Source: Rhizorhapis sp036570425
Lineage (GTDB): Bacteria > Pseudomonadota > Alphaproteobacteria > Sphingomonadales > Sphingomonadaceae
Assembly (NCBI GenBank): GCA_036570425.1
Contig: DATCYF010000021.1
Location: 145,237 to 209,236 of the forward strand
Length of the DNA: 64,000 nucleotides
Direction: 5' to 3'
Shown: in pieces, positions 17,649 to 25,651 of the stretch
How positions within the stretch are numbered: the first letter of the stretch is position 1
How the letters are laid out: each line of letters opens with the position of its first letter
Program-made: the position numbers and the translations under genes
Notes under the pieces: generated by a model
Told to the model about the DNA's origin: nothing
What the model saw: only the letters and a program-made list of their open reading frames with translations
The model's database searches: none

Positions 17649-18170
17649 ATGCAGGGGGAACAGCTTAACAGCGCCCTCAAGCGCAATATCCAGATGCTTG
17701 GTGAACGGAGGCAGCGCGAGCAGGACGATGCCAGCTTTCAGGACCGTATAGCTGCCCGGATCACCGCCTTCGCCGGAAGCATGACTTTCGTTTTTCTGCA
17801 TGTGGTGATCGTCTGCGTTTGGCTGCTGATGAACTCAGGTCTGTTCCCTTGGCTGCCCGCATTCGATCCGGACCTGGTGAAGCTTGCCATGGCGGCATCG
17901 GTTGAAGCGATCTTTCTGTCGACATTTATTTTGATGACTCAAAACCGCATGTCCGCCGTGGCGGACAAGCGTGCTGATCTTGACTTGCACATAGTTCTGC
18001 TCACCGAACATGAACTTACGCGACTGGCCGACCTGCTTATGCGCATCGCAGAACGGCTCGACATTCCTGCCGAAACGGAGCCAAGCCTCAACGAGACGCG
18101 CACAGACATATCGCCCGACGCCGTTCTTGACGAAATAGAGCGGCAGAGGGGCGATGATGCGGAAAAATGA
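17649..18170 (+). CDS. DUF1003 membrane protein
   Basis: A 173-residue inner-membrane protein with two predicted helices (MTFVFLHVVIVCVWLLMNS and the LAMAASVEAIFLSTFILM segment) joined by the short FPWLPAFDP loop, typical of DUF1003. A polar C-terminal tail has an HELTRLADLLMRIAERL helix. Function unknown. It is the last gene of the plus-strand stress run; the next gene is convergent. Confidence 0.82.
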   Translation: MQGEQLNSALKRNIQMLGERRQREQDDASFQDRIAARITAFAGSMTFVFLHVVIVCVWLLMNSGLFPWLPAFDPDLVKLAMAASVEAIFLSTFILMTQNRMSAVADKRADLDLHIVLLTEHELTRLADLLMRIAERLDIPAETEPSLNETRTDISPDAVLDEIERQRGDDAEK

Positions 18171-18228
18171 ATAACTACATGCCAGCCACTCCTTGGACGC
18201 CGCACGAACGTACGGATGAATGCATCCC

Positions 18229-18726
18229 TTATGTTGCGCTTGACTCGTCTGTTTGACGACTCTCGTCCGTTTCCTGACTTTTGATGAAGCTGATCTTGCC
18301 CTCCGGTTCCAGAACGGCCCAGGTCACATCGGAAATGGACGCTATGCCGGCCAACCGCATTTCAGTCTCGATTTCCGCTTTGGTCAGACGGTCGCGCCGG
18401 AAATTTTCTTTAAGCAGCTTTCCGTGACTGATGATGAGCCGGGGCTCGCCATCCAGCATATCCTCCACCCGCGGAAAAAGATAAGCCACCCAACTCAGGA
18501 GGAGACCCCAAAAGGCAAAGGTAACGATCGCCAGCGTGGCCCCCGTTACGCTGAAGTCATTTTGAGTGACCCCCTGTTGGATTAGATCACCCATGACGAC
18601 AAGAACGACAAATTCGAAAGGCGTCATTTGACTAAGCTCGCGCTTGCCGAGCAAACGCAGCAGCAGATACAGCACCACGAACATTATTGAGGCGCGCAGC
18701 ACGATGTCCATCAGGGTAGCACCCAT
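18229..18726 (-). CDS. DUF421 (YetF-like) membrane protein
   Basis: A 165-residue protein with three predicted N-terminal helices and a soluble C-terminal domain (DMLDGEPRLIISHGKLLKENFRRDRLTKAEIETEMRLAGI), the mark of the DUF421/YetF family. It overlaps the upstream gene: the upstream stop and the in-frame ATG at 18711 form TGATG, so either that ATG or the one at 18726 is used. The family often responds to general stress in alphaproteobacteria; its molecular role is unknown. Confidence 0.82.
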   Translation of the reverse strand: MGATLMDIVLRASIMFVVLYLLLRLLGKRELSQMTPFEFVVLVVMGDLIQQGVTQNDFSVTGATLAIVTFAFWGLLLSWVAYLFPRVEDMLDGEPRLIISHGKLLKENFRRDRLTKAEIETEMRLAGIASISDVTWAVLEPEGKISFIKSQETDESRQTDESSAT

Positions 18727-19250
18727 ATCTTGAGTGGCAGGGCCGCCAATGGGCGGTCACCGTCGGAGACAGCGATCTGTCCGCGTAACTCGCCAATCAG
18801 GGCTGGATTGATCTGACCATCCACCTTTACGAGCAGGCGATCCCCCGTCTTCATCGCCCCATAGATAAAGCGGAAAGCGCCATCTTTGAATTCTTCCTCG
18901 CTCGCTGCGGGAGCCATGAAATTGATGCTCACTTCGCGCCAGAGGGACGAGGAAACGGACAATACAGGTTCGACAATCGGCCTGCGTGCTTCAATGATGA
19001 CCAGGGTTTCGAAGAATTCACCGTTACGGATAATCTCTGGCGTGCTCACTTTCAGCACGGCATCAGGCGTCGACACCTGCCTGGTCGGAACAGGGCCGCC
19101 TCCAAACAGGTTGAAAAGAGCCGCCAGCATGATGCCGCCAAGCAGAACTACGGATATGGGACTGGCGTAGCGCCGCCACCCCCGATCCGGTCGGATATCC
19201 TTGGCCTTCAGACCCGGAGGCGCGGTTGGCAGGCGGGGGGCCTCATCCAT
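18711..19250 (-). CDS. Hypothetical protein with single membrane anchor
   Basis: A 179-residue protein with a 40-residue cytoplasmic N-terminus, one transmembrane helix (ISVVLLGGIMLAALFNLFG) and a periplasmic domain of about 120 residues that looks all-beta (VSTPEIIRNGEFFETLVIIEARRPI, then DRLLVKVDGQINPAL). GGAG six bases before the ATG at 19250 fixes the start. It is translationally coupled to the DUF421 gene and may be its partner. No family recognised. Confidence 0.7.
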   Translation of the reverse strand: MDEAPRLPTAPPGLKAKDIRPDRGWRRYASPISVVLLGGIMLAALFNLFGGGPVPTRQVSTPDAVLKVSTPEIIRNGEFFETLVIIEARRPIVEPVLSVSSSLWREVSINFMAPAASEEEFKDGAFRFIYGAMKTGDRLLVKVDGQINPALIGELRGQIAVSDGDRPLAALPLKIWVLP

Positions 19251-19346
19251 GCTCTGCTCCTCGATGTAGATCGGGCGCGTAACGGATGAAGCGACGCCCG
19301 GACTGCGCAGGAAGCCGCCGCCGATCACCGACCGGCGGCCGCTTTA

Positions 19347-19886
19347 TCAAGCGTGCGCCACCACAGGCTCACCGAACTTGAGAGAGGCACCGCTTAATGA
19401 GCGGGTAACCGGCGTCGGCAGTCCTTTTGCTTCGAATTCCTTCTTCAACTCCTCCTTGCGGGTGCGCAGCTTTTCAGCGAGTGCGCCCATGTCGGCCTTC
19501 GTGGCGCGCGCCTGAGCAAACATGCCGCTGGAAGGCTTTTCTTCCTCGCGCACATGATGTTTGACCTCTTCGCTGAGCACCGTCATTTTGGCGTCGTAGA
19601 ATTCAGCGCCGGGCTCGCTATTCATCAGCTCCGCAATCAGCATCTTGCAACCGTCATGTTCGACATGCGCTTCGTCGAGGACGTCGTCCTCAATCTTGCC
19701 CCGAAATGCTGGATAGAAAATCTCCTCCTCAATCATCGTGTGAATGATGAGTTCGGTGCAGATCTGCTTGCAAAGCTTTTCCTTGCGATCATCGCCCTTC
19801 GCCTTTTCGAACTGTTCGAACAGATCTTCCACCTCGCGATGGTCCTGTTTCAATAGGGCAATGGCATCAGGTTTCTTGGTTGGCAT
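19347..19886 (-). CDS. Hemerythrin HHE-domain protein
   Basis: A 179-residue cytoplasmic protein with an N-terminal HHE cation-binding four-helix bundle. Candidate iron ligands are in LLKQDHREVEDLF, ELIIHTMIEEEIFYPA, DEAHVEHDGCK and VKHHVREEEK. Such proteins bind oxygen or nitric oxide or protect against oxidative damage. The C-terminal 40 residues are charged and helical with a short non-conserved tail. A near-consensus EcfG promoter lies upstream, suggesting stress control. Confidence 0.88.
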   Translation of the reverse strand: MPTKKPDAIALLKQDHREVEDLFEQFEKAKGDDRKEKLCKQICTELIIHTMIEEEIFYPAFRGKIEDDVLDEAHVEHDGCKMLIAELMNSEPGAEFYDAKMTVLSEEVKHHVREEEKPSSGMFAQARATKADMGALAEKLRTRKEELKKEFEAKGLPTPVTRSLSGASLKFGEPVVAHA

Positions 19887-19919
19887 TGTCTCGTCCTCCG
19901 GTTTTATCTGCTCATCATA

Positions 19920-19945
19920 AAAGCCGGACCCCCGAGCTTCGTTCC
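19920..19945 (-). promoter_or_regulatory. EcfG-like promoter of the hemerythrin gene
   Basis: On the minus strand GGAAC (19945-19941), a 17-bp spacer and CTTT (19923-19920) match the EcfG consensus except for one base of the -10 element (CGTT expected). It lies 34 bp before the hemerythrin ATG. Confidence 0.5.
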
Positions 19946-20042
19946 CTCGGCTTGTTGCCTTCGAGCCCAGCCGATCGACCTGCAGGAGGCACTGGTGCTA
20001 CGGCGAGTCTCCGCTATGAGAGAAACAGGAGGAAGACAGCCC

Positions 20043-20903
20043 ATGCGGAAAACCCATATCCTGACATTATCTTGCGAGGACCGCCCGGGCCTTGTCGCCG
20101 ACGTGGCTGGTTTTCTGGCCAGCAACGGCTGCAACATTCGTGATTCGCATCAGTTCAATGATATCGAGACGAACCTTTTCTTCATGCGCATCCTGTATGA
20201 GGTGATTGATCCCCATACGGACGTCGCGATGTTGAGGTCGCGGTTTCAGCCGCTTGCCGCATCGCGTGGCATGGATTGGAAAATGCGCGACACCGAGGAG
20301 CGCGAGCGAGTGCTTCTGATGGTGTCAAAGTTCGACCATTGCCTGGGTGACCTGCTCTACCGCGTCCGAATTGGCGAGTTAAAAATGGACATCGTCGCCA
20401 TCGTGTCCAATCACCCGCGTGAGGCACTCAGCCTTGGGATGATCGACGGCATCCCTTATCATTATCTGCCGGTCGCCAAGGACAGCAAGCCGCAGCAGGA
20501 GGCACGTATCAAGGCGCTGGTTGAGGAAACCGGCGCGACGCTCATTGTGCTTGCCCGCTATATGCAGATTCTTTCGGACGATCTTGCCGCTTATTTGAGT
20601 GGCCGCTGCATCAACATTCACCATAGTTTCCTGCCGGGTTTCAAGGGCGCCAAGCCCTATCACCAGGCCCATGCGCGCGGCGTGAAAATGATCGGTGCGA
20701 CCGCCCATTATGTCACTGCTGACCTCGACGAAGGGCCGATCATTCATCAGGATGTCGAACCGATCAGCCATGCGGACTCGCCCGAAGATCTGGTTCGCAA
20801 GGGCCGTGATATAGAACGCCGGGTGCTCGCTGCCGCCGTTCAATATCATGTCGAGGACCGCGTGCTCCTGAACGGAGCCAAGACGGTGGTGTTCAGGGAT
20901 TGA
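20043..20903 (+). CDS. purU: Formyltetrahydrofolate deformylase PurU
   Basis: Hydrolyses 10-formyl-THF to formate and THF, balancing one-carbon pools and supplying formate for purine synthesis. The N-terminal ACT domain (LSCEDRPGLVADVAGFLASNG, residues 5-85) is followed by the formyltransferase fold with INIHHSFLPGFKGAKPY and the catalytic Asp in VTADLDEGPII. 286 residues, the usual length. AGGAGG lies about 10 nt before the ATG at 20043. No close operon partner is visible. Confidence 0.95.
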   Translation: MRKTHILTLSCEDRPGLVADVAGFLASNGCNIRDSHQFNDIETNLFFMRILYEVIDPHTDVAMLRSRFQPLAASRGMDWKMRDTEERERVLLMVSKFDHCLGDLLYRVRIGELKMDIVAIVSNHPREALSLGMIDGIPYHYLPVAKDSKPQQEARIKALVEETGATLIVLARYMQILSDDLAAYLSGRCINIHHSFLPGFKGAKPYHQAHARGVKMIGATAHYVTADLDEGPIIHQDVEPISHADSPEDLVRKGRDIERRVLAAAVQYHVEDRVLLNGAKTVVFRD

Positions 20904-20948
20904 CGCCGGACGAGGATGTCTGTCCCGAGTTAATCCAATCCGAGCGCG

Positions 20949-21263
20949 TCAGATACCATCCTGCTCCGTGATCGCCTGCACCATGCGATCACGCAACGCT
21001 TCAAGCGGGATACTTTCGGTGGCTGCACGCATGTCAGCGGCGCGCAAGACTTGGGCCAGACAGGTTTGGCGCTGACCCAGCTCATCCAGAGCTTGCAGCG
21101 CAGCCAAATGCGCCTGCGCCAGATTGGGATCAAGGCATAGCGTCAGCCCAAGCTGCTCCAGGCAATGGCGGGACGCCTCAAGCTCACCCGCGATCGCCTG
21201 CAGCACCGGCAGATTGTCGATGATGGCTGTAGCCGCCTCGAATATGTCCCCTACGTCCTTCAT
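20949..21263 (-). CDS. Hypothetical helical protein at the end of the che operon
   Basis: A 104-residue, probably all-helical, acidic protein with two Cys-containing helices (ASRHCLEQLGLTLCLDPNL). It begins 2 bp after the second cheB stop, so it is almost certainly translated from the chemotaxis mRNA. I do not recognise it. Its place and size would suit a small chemotaxis adaptor, phosphatase or chaperone, but it lacks the CheX and CheZ motifs I know. Confidence 0.6.
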   Translation of the reverse strand: MKDVGDIFEAATAIIDNLPVLQAIAGELEASRHCLEQLGLTLCLDPNLAQAHLAALQALDELGQRQTCLAQVLRAADMRAATESIPLEALRDRMVQAITEQDGI

Positions 21264-21265
21264 AG

Positions 21266-22312
21266 TCAGGCTGCCTTCGCAAGCTTGCCCGCAGCGCCGA
21301 GCGCGGCTGCGGCAAGGCCGTCGAGCGGAAGCTGCTGCTCCACTGCACCCTGGGCCACGGCGGCGGCAGGCGCTTCATAAACCATGCAGGTGGCATTATC
21401 CTGTGCAAAAGTCTTGCCCCCTGCCCCGCGCAGAGCCTTGAGGCCCGCAGCACCATCGCGGCCCATGCCCGTCAGGATCATGCCAACGCCGTTCGCGCCG
21501 GCAGTCTTGGCAATGGTGGCGAACAAAAGATCCGCCGAAGGACGAAAGCCCTGGACAGGATCGTTGCCCAGCAAGCGGATGGATGCATCCGGCCAGCGGT
21601 CAATAACCGCATGCTTTTCCGGATCAGCGACAACATAGACCGTGCCTTGCTCCAGCTTCAATCCGTCCGTGGCGACCACGACATTCGGTTTGATCTTTTC
21701 ATTGAGCTTCGCCGTGAAGGGGTCGGCAAAACCCGCCTCCATCTGCTGAAGCACGATGGTGGGTGGACAGTTGGCAGGGAAGGAAACAAGCAGTTCGGAA
21801 ACGGCTTCAACACCGCCAGTCGATGCGCTCATGGCGATCAGCTTGCCATTCCATTCGAAATGCATGTCGGACGTGGCATCTGCCATACCCGCCTTAATGC
21901 TCTTGGCCCGCACCTTGCCGCTGGCCGCTGCAATGACGAGCTTACCAAGCTTATCGACGATCTTGTCGAACTCGGCAGGCGTTGCCTGTTGAGGCTTGGG
22001 GAAACAGTCGACTGCGCCCAGTTCCAAGGCCTTGAAGGACGTCTGCGCGCCTTTCTGCGTCAGCGTCGAAAGCATCACCACTGGCATGGGCTTGCTCTCC
22101 ATCAACTCTTCCAGAAACTCCAGACCGCTCTTGCCAGGCATTTCGACGTCCAGCGTCAGCACGTCGGGCTTCAACTCCGCGATCATGTCCCGTGCTTCAT
22201 CAGCATTCGCGGCTGCACCCACTACGGAGATGCCGCTGGAACGCTCAAGCACGTCGGTAAAGAGCGCGCGCATGGTGATGGAATCATCGACGACCAGGAC
22301 CCGTGTACCCAT
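21266..22312 (-). CDS. cheB2: Second CheB-like protein, methylesterase His replaced by Gln
   Basis: Receiver domain (residues 1-125, phospho-Asp 55 in TLDVEMPG, Lys 106) joined to a CheB methylesterase fold (about 155-345). Of the CheB triad, Ser 164 (SASTGG) and Asp 286 (TGMGRDG) are in place, but the position of the catalytic His 190 is Gln: VLQQMEAGF where CheB normally has a QHM-type motif. The glycine before the catalytic loop is also Ser (MSAST). The protein is full length (348 aa) with no frameshift, so it is more likely a repurposed phospho-switch than a decaying copy. A true CheB is encoded upstream in the same operon. Confidence 0.85.
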   Translation of the reverse strand: MGTRVLVVDDSITMRALFTDVLERSSGISVVGAAANADEARDMIAELKPDVLTLDVEMPGKSGLEFLEELMESKPMPVVMLSTLTQKGAQTSFKALELGAVDCFPKPQQATPAEFDKIVDKLGKLVIAAASGKVRAKSIKAGMADATSDMHFEWNGKLIAMSASTGGVEAVSELLVSFPANCPPTIVLQQMEAGFADPFTAKLNEKIKPNVVVATDGLKLEQGTVYVVADPEKHAVIDRWPDASIRLLGNDPVQGFRPSADLLFATIAKTAGANGVGMILTGMGRDGAAGLKALRGAGGKTFAQDNATCMVYEAPAAAVAQGAVEQQLPLDGLAAAALGAAGKLAKAA

Positions 22313-22372
22313 TTTTCTTCCCTTTGTGCTTTTCCGGCTGTGCTGCTTCGTTCGTAAGACTGCGCTTGTGCG

Positions 22373-22822
22373 TCAGGCCGCTTCGGCCATGACCACATGC
22401 CGCGTGTCCGCCGCCAGATTATCGAGCGACAGGACCATCACCATGCGATCCTCGACCGCGACCAGCCCTTTCAGGAAGGCCGACGCGCTATCGGTGCTGA
22501 GGCTTGGGGGGGCCTGCATGGCCTCGTCATCCACTGTCACAATATCATTGACTGCATCGACAATCAGGCCATGAAGCTGCTCATCGATCCGTACGACGAT
22601 GATGACATGCCGTCCGGTCGGCTCGGTCAGACCCCAGCCCAGGCGAGCGGCCAGATCGATCACGGGCAGGACATTCCCGCGCAGGTTGATGACGCCGCGC
22701 ACATAATCGGGAACGTGCGGCAGCAAAGTCGTAGGCGACCATGCCCGGATTTCCCGGATGGCCATGATATCGACGCCCAGAAACTGTTCGCCGATCTGGA
22801 AGGTGATGAGTTGGCTGGACAT
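22373..22822 (-). CDS. cheW: Chemotaxis coupling protein CheW
   Basis: Links receptors to the CheA kinase in the signalling array. The whole 149-residue protein is one CheW domain: ITFQIGEQFLGVDIMAIREI, then VPDYVRGVINLRGNVLPVIDL and GLIVDAVNDIV, all typical of the fold. It lies 23 bp after cheY and 60 bp before cheB2. No unusual features. Confidence 0.94.
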   Translation of the reverse strand: MSSQLITFQIGEQFLGVDIMAIREIRAWSPTTLLPHVPDYVRGVINLRGNVLPVIDLAARLGWGLTEPTGRHVIIVVRIDEQLHGLIVDAVNDIVTVDDEAMQAPPSLSTDSASAFLKGLVAVEDRMVMVLSLDNLAADTRHVVMAEAA

Positions 22823-22845
22823 TTTGTGACCTTATTTCTTAAAAG

Positions 22846-23217
22846 TTAATGACATACGCGGCGGACTGCCGCAGCGAGCTTGGCGGGATCGAATGGCTTG
22901 ACGATCCAGCCCGTAGCGCCCGCCGCACGCGCGCGAGCCTTTTTCTCTTCCGAACTTTCAGTCGACAGGACCAGGATCGGACGGTCGCGATGGCGCCCAT
23001 CCGAACGCAGGGCGTCGATCAGGCCAAAGCCGTCCATGCGCGGCATGTTGATGTCAGTAATGATCATGTCGGGCGTATTGACCTTCAGCCAATCAAGGGC
23101 GGCGACGCCATCCTCCGCCTCGGCCACATCGTAGCCATGTTCGGTGAGCGCAATGCGCAGCAGCATCCGCATGCTGGGGCTGTCGTCCACCGTCAAAATC
23201 TTGGTTGCAACGGTCAT
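22846..23217 (-). CDS. cheY: CheY-type response regulator
   Basis: A single-domain receiver of 123 residues: VDDSPSMRMLLRIAL at the acidic pocket, phospho-Asp in MIITDINMPRMDG, the switch Ser/Thr in VLSTESS and Lys in IVKPFD. It probably carries the CheA phosphate to the flagellar motor or acts as a phosphate sink. The start at 23217 has GGAG about 7 nt upstream; a GTG four codons earlier overlaps that site. It lies 15 bp after cheD. Confidence 0.93.
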   Translation of the reverse strand: MTVATKILTVDDSPSMRMLLRIALTEHGYDVAEAEDGVAALDWLKVNTPDMIITDINMPRMDGFGLIDALRSDGRHRDRPILVLSTESSEEKKARARAAGATGWIVKPFDPAKLAAAVRRVCH

Positions 23218-23232
23218 GGGTGTCTCCACTGG

Positions 23233-23784
23233 TCAGAATAGTTCGACGTCGCCCACCGACGCCGCTGGGGTTGGAATCAGCCTGATTTCGGCTGGAATCT
23301 GGTCGGCCAGCACGCGGCAACGAGCTTGCCCCTTCACTGCGCGGAATTCCACGCGTCTGGCCGAATTGCCGCCCAGATTGCTGAAGGTCAGGGGAATCTT
23401 GTCGCGGACAAGAAAATCGACTGCAAAGCGCGCATTGGCCGATCCTATCTCCTGCATCCCCGCATGCATGTTCGCGCCGCCATAGAGATGGGCCTTCATA
23501 CGGCTGCGCGCCGCACCGGCCTTCAGCATCTCGTTGATCAGCAACTCCATGGCGTAAGCGCCATAGCGCTCCGATTGCGCGCCAAAGGAGATATCCCCTT
23601 CCCGCGGTTCGGACAGAAGAAAATGGTTCATACCGCCAACGCCCGCCATCCCGTCAAACAGGCAGGCGGCCACGCAACTTCCCAGCACTGTGGTAAGGAC
23701 TACATTGGGATCCGTCGTTACCTGGGTCGTCCCTTGCGTGACGGTGATGCGCCTTTCCTGCGGCGTCGTGGTGGCGCTGCTCAT
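23233..23784 (-). CDS. cheD: Chemoreceptor glutamine deamidase CheD
   Basis: Deamidates Gln residues of chemoreceptors. The catalytic Cys is in TVLGSCVAACLFD and the His in GGMNHFLL; the GGANMH and INEML segments complete the CheD pattern. The start at 23784 gives an ATGA overlap with the stop of cheB, as for the other gene joints of this operon; an ATG three codons upstream is possible. 183 residues. Confidence 0.92.
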   Translation of the reverse strand: MSSATTTPQERRITVTQGTTQVTTDPNVVLTTVLGSCVAACLFDGMAGVGGMNHFLLSEPREGDISFGAQSERYGAYAMELLINEMLKAGAARSRMKAHLYGGANMHAGMQEIGSANARFAVDFLVRDKIPLTFSNLGGNSARRVEFRAVKGQARCRVLADQIPAEIRLIPTPAASVGDVELF

Positions 23785-24785
23785 GCGTGGCATCTTTCGA
23801 TGATCTTTCCGGCAAGGGCATGCAGGGGCAGCACATGGTTCGCTGCCCCTAATTCGACTGCCGCGCGAGGCATGCCGTAGACGACGCAGCTTTCCTTGTC
23901 CTGAGCGAAAGTATCAGCGCCCGCATTTCGCATTTCCAGAAGACCGCGCGCCCCGTCCATGCCCATGCCAGTCAAGATCGCGCCAACTGCCTTCCCGCCC
24001 ACGATCCGGGCCACTGATCCGAAGAGTATGTCAACGCTCGGCTTGTGACCGGAAACGGGATCGGCCTCTACCAGACGGCAATAGGGACGCCGCGCCGAAT
24101 GGATGGTGAGGTGACTGCCACCCGGTGCCAGATAGACGTGCCCTGTCTCAAGAAATTGGTCATGCTGGGCAAGCGCGACCTTCGCCGCGCAATGGCTGTC
24201 AAGCCGTGCCGCCAAGGCGGCCGCAAAGCTAGCGCCGATATGCTGAACGATCATTGTCGGGGGGCAGTTGGCGGGCCAGTGCTGCAAAAGCTGAATGAGC
24301 GCCTCCACGCCACCCGTGGAAGAGCCTATTGCAATGACATTGCCGTTCGGCCGGAATTCGGCATGAGACTGCGCAACCGGCTGACGCCGTTCCAGGCGGC
24401 GGATGCGGCTGCGCGCGGCATGGCGAACGATGTGCGCCAGTTCGTTGTCGTTGAATGGACCCTGCGGCTTGGCATAGCAATCAACCGCGCCGAGTTCGAG
24501 CGCGCGCATTGTGGTTTCCGCACCCTTGTGGGTGAGGCCGGACACGACCACTACCGGCGTGGGGCGCAGGGTCATGATCTTTTCCAGAAAGTCCAGGCCG
24601 CTCATGCCGGGCATTTCAATGTCCAGCGTGATGACATCGGGGTCCAGTTCCTTGATAAGCTGTCGACCCTCCATCGCATTGCTGGCTGCACCTACGACCT
24701 CGATATCCGGGTCTCGCGAAAGGCTGGCGCTTAGAAGGGCGCGCATGGTCGGGGAATCGTCAACGACGAGAGCGCGAACGGTCAT
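23781..24785 (-). CDS. cheB: Protein-glutamate methylesterase CheB
   Basis: Phosphorylation-activated methylesterase that resets chemoreceptors. Receiver domain (1-120, Asp 55 in TLDIEMPG), linker, then the esterase domain with the full triad: Ser in IGSSTGG (about 156), His in IVQHIG (about 182) and Asp in TGMGMDG. The start at 24785 gives an ATGA overlap with the cheR stop. 334 residues. Compare the second CheB in this operon, which lacks the His. Confidence 0.94.
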   Translation of the reverse strand: MTVRALVVDDSPTMRALLSASLSRDPDIEVVGAASNAMEGRQLIKELDPDVITLDIEMPGMSGLDFLEKIMTLRPTPVVVVSGLTHKGAETTMRALELGAVDCYAKPQGPFNDNELAHIVRHAARSRIRRLERRQPVAQSHAEFRPNGNVIAIGSSTGGVEALIQLLQHWPANCPPTMIVQHIGASFAAALAARLDSHCAAKVALAQHDQFLETGHVYLAPGGSHLTIHSARRPYCRLVEADPVSGHKPSVDILFGSVARIVGGKAVGAILTGMGMDGARGLLEMRNAGADTFAQDKESCVVYGMPRAAVELGAANHVLPLHALAGKIIERCHA

Positions 24786-25651
24786 GCGCCATGCTTTCTG
24801 TAGATGGTGGGACCAACCGGCTCGCACACCCGCGCTGCCGGTCCGACCAGCCGCTCGCTATGTCCGATATAAAGATAGCCGCCGGGCTGGAGCTTCGCGC
24901 ACAGCCGATCCAGCAGCCTCTCTTTGGTTGGTTCATCGAAGTAGATCATGACATTCCGGCAGAAGATAACGTCGAACATGCCTTTTAACGGCCAATTGCC
25001 CAGGAGATTTAGCTGACGGAAGCGGACGAGATTGCGCACCGTATCGCACATGGCGACGTTAGCGCCGTTTTTGACTACCCAATTCTGCTTCAGCTTTACC
25101 GGCATCTCATCGGCGCTGCTTGCGGGGTATGTTGCCGCCCGGCCAGTTCCGATCACATGATCCGCGAGATCGCTCGCTAATATGGCGATGTCGCTTTCGG
25201 CAATACGCCGGGCATTGGCTTTATCTTCGCCCAGCAATGTCATCGTTAGCGAATAGACTTCTTCTCCGCTTGAACAGCCAGCCGACCACATGCGCACACG
25301 CCCGCCGGTCAGCGCCCGCCGGATCAAGGCCGGTCGCACATTCTGCGCAAAATGATCGAAATGGTGATTCTCGCGGAAGAATTTGGTGTGATTGGTGGTG
25401 AGCGCACCGATAGCGCGCCGCCGCTCGTCCGGGTCGCTGTTCAAAATAGCGATATAATCGGCAAAGGTCGTAACAGCCCGTTCGCGCAGATATTTGGTGA
25501 GGCGCGAATAGATGAGCATCGCCTTGCCTTCCGGCATGACAATGCCCGCCTCGGCATAGACCAGTTCCGACAGCGCGTGAAAATCGTCCTTGTTATAGAC
25601 GAAGTCGTTCGCGCCATCGAAAGGGTTCTTGACGGGAGCAATGGCGTTCAT
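24782..25651 (-). CDS. cheR: Chemotaxis methyltransferase CheR
   Basis: Methylates receptor glutamates using S-adenosylmethionine. The N-terminal helical domain includes LTTNHTKFFRENHHF; the Rossmann-like domain has the SAM-binding WSAGCSSGEEVYSL and later FDVIFCRNVMIYF and GYLYIGHSERL. 289 residues, standard size. Its start overlaps the cheA stop by 4 nt (ATGA). A C-terminal DWTEF tail on one receptor of this operon is the expected CheR tether. Confidence 0.95.
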   Translation of the reverse strand: MNAIAPVKNPFDGANDFVYNKDDFHALSELVYAEAGIVMPEGKAMLIYSRLTKYLRERAVTTFADYIAILNSDPDERRRAIGALTTNHTKFFRENHHFDHFAQNVRPALIRRALTGGRVRMWSAGCSSGEEVYSLTMTLLGEDKANARRIAESDIAILASDLADHVIGTGRAATYPASSADEMPVKLKQNWVVKNGANVAMCDTVRNLVRFRQLNLLGNWPLKGMFDVIFCRNVMIYFDEPTKERLLDRLCAKLQPGGYLYIGHSERLVGPAARVCEPVGPTIYRKHGA

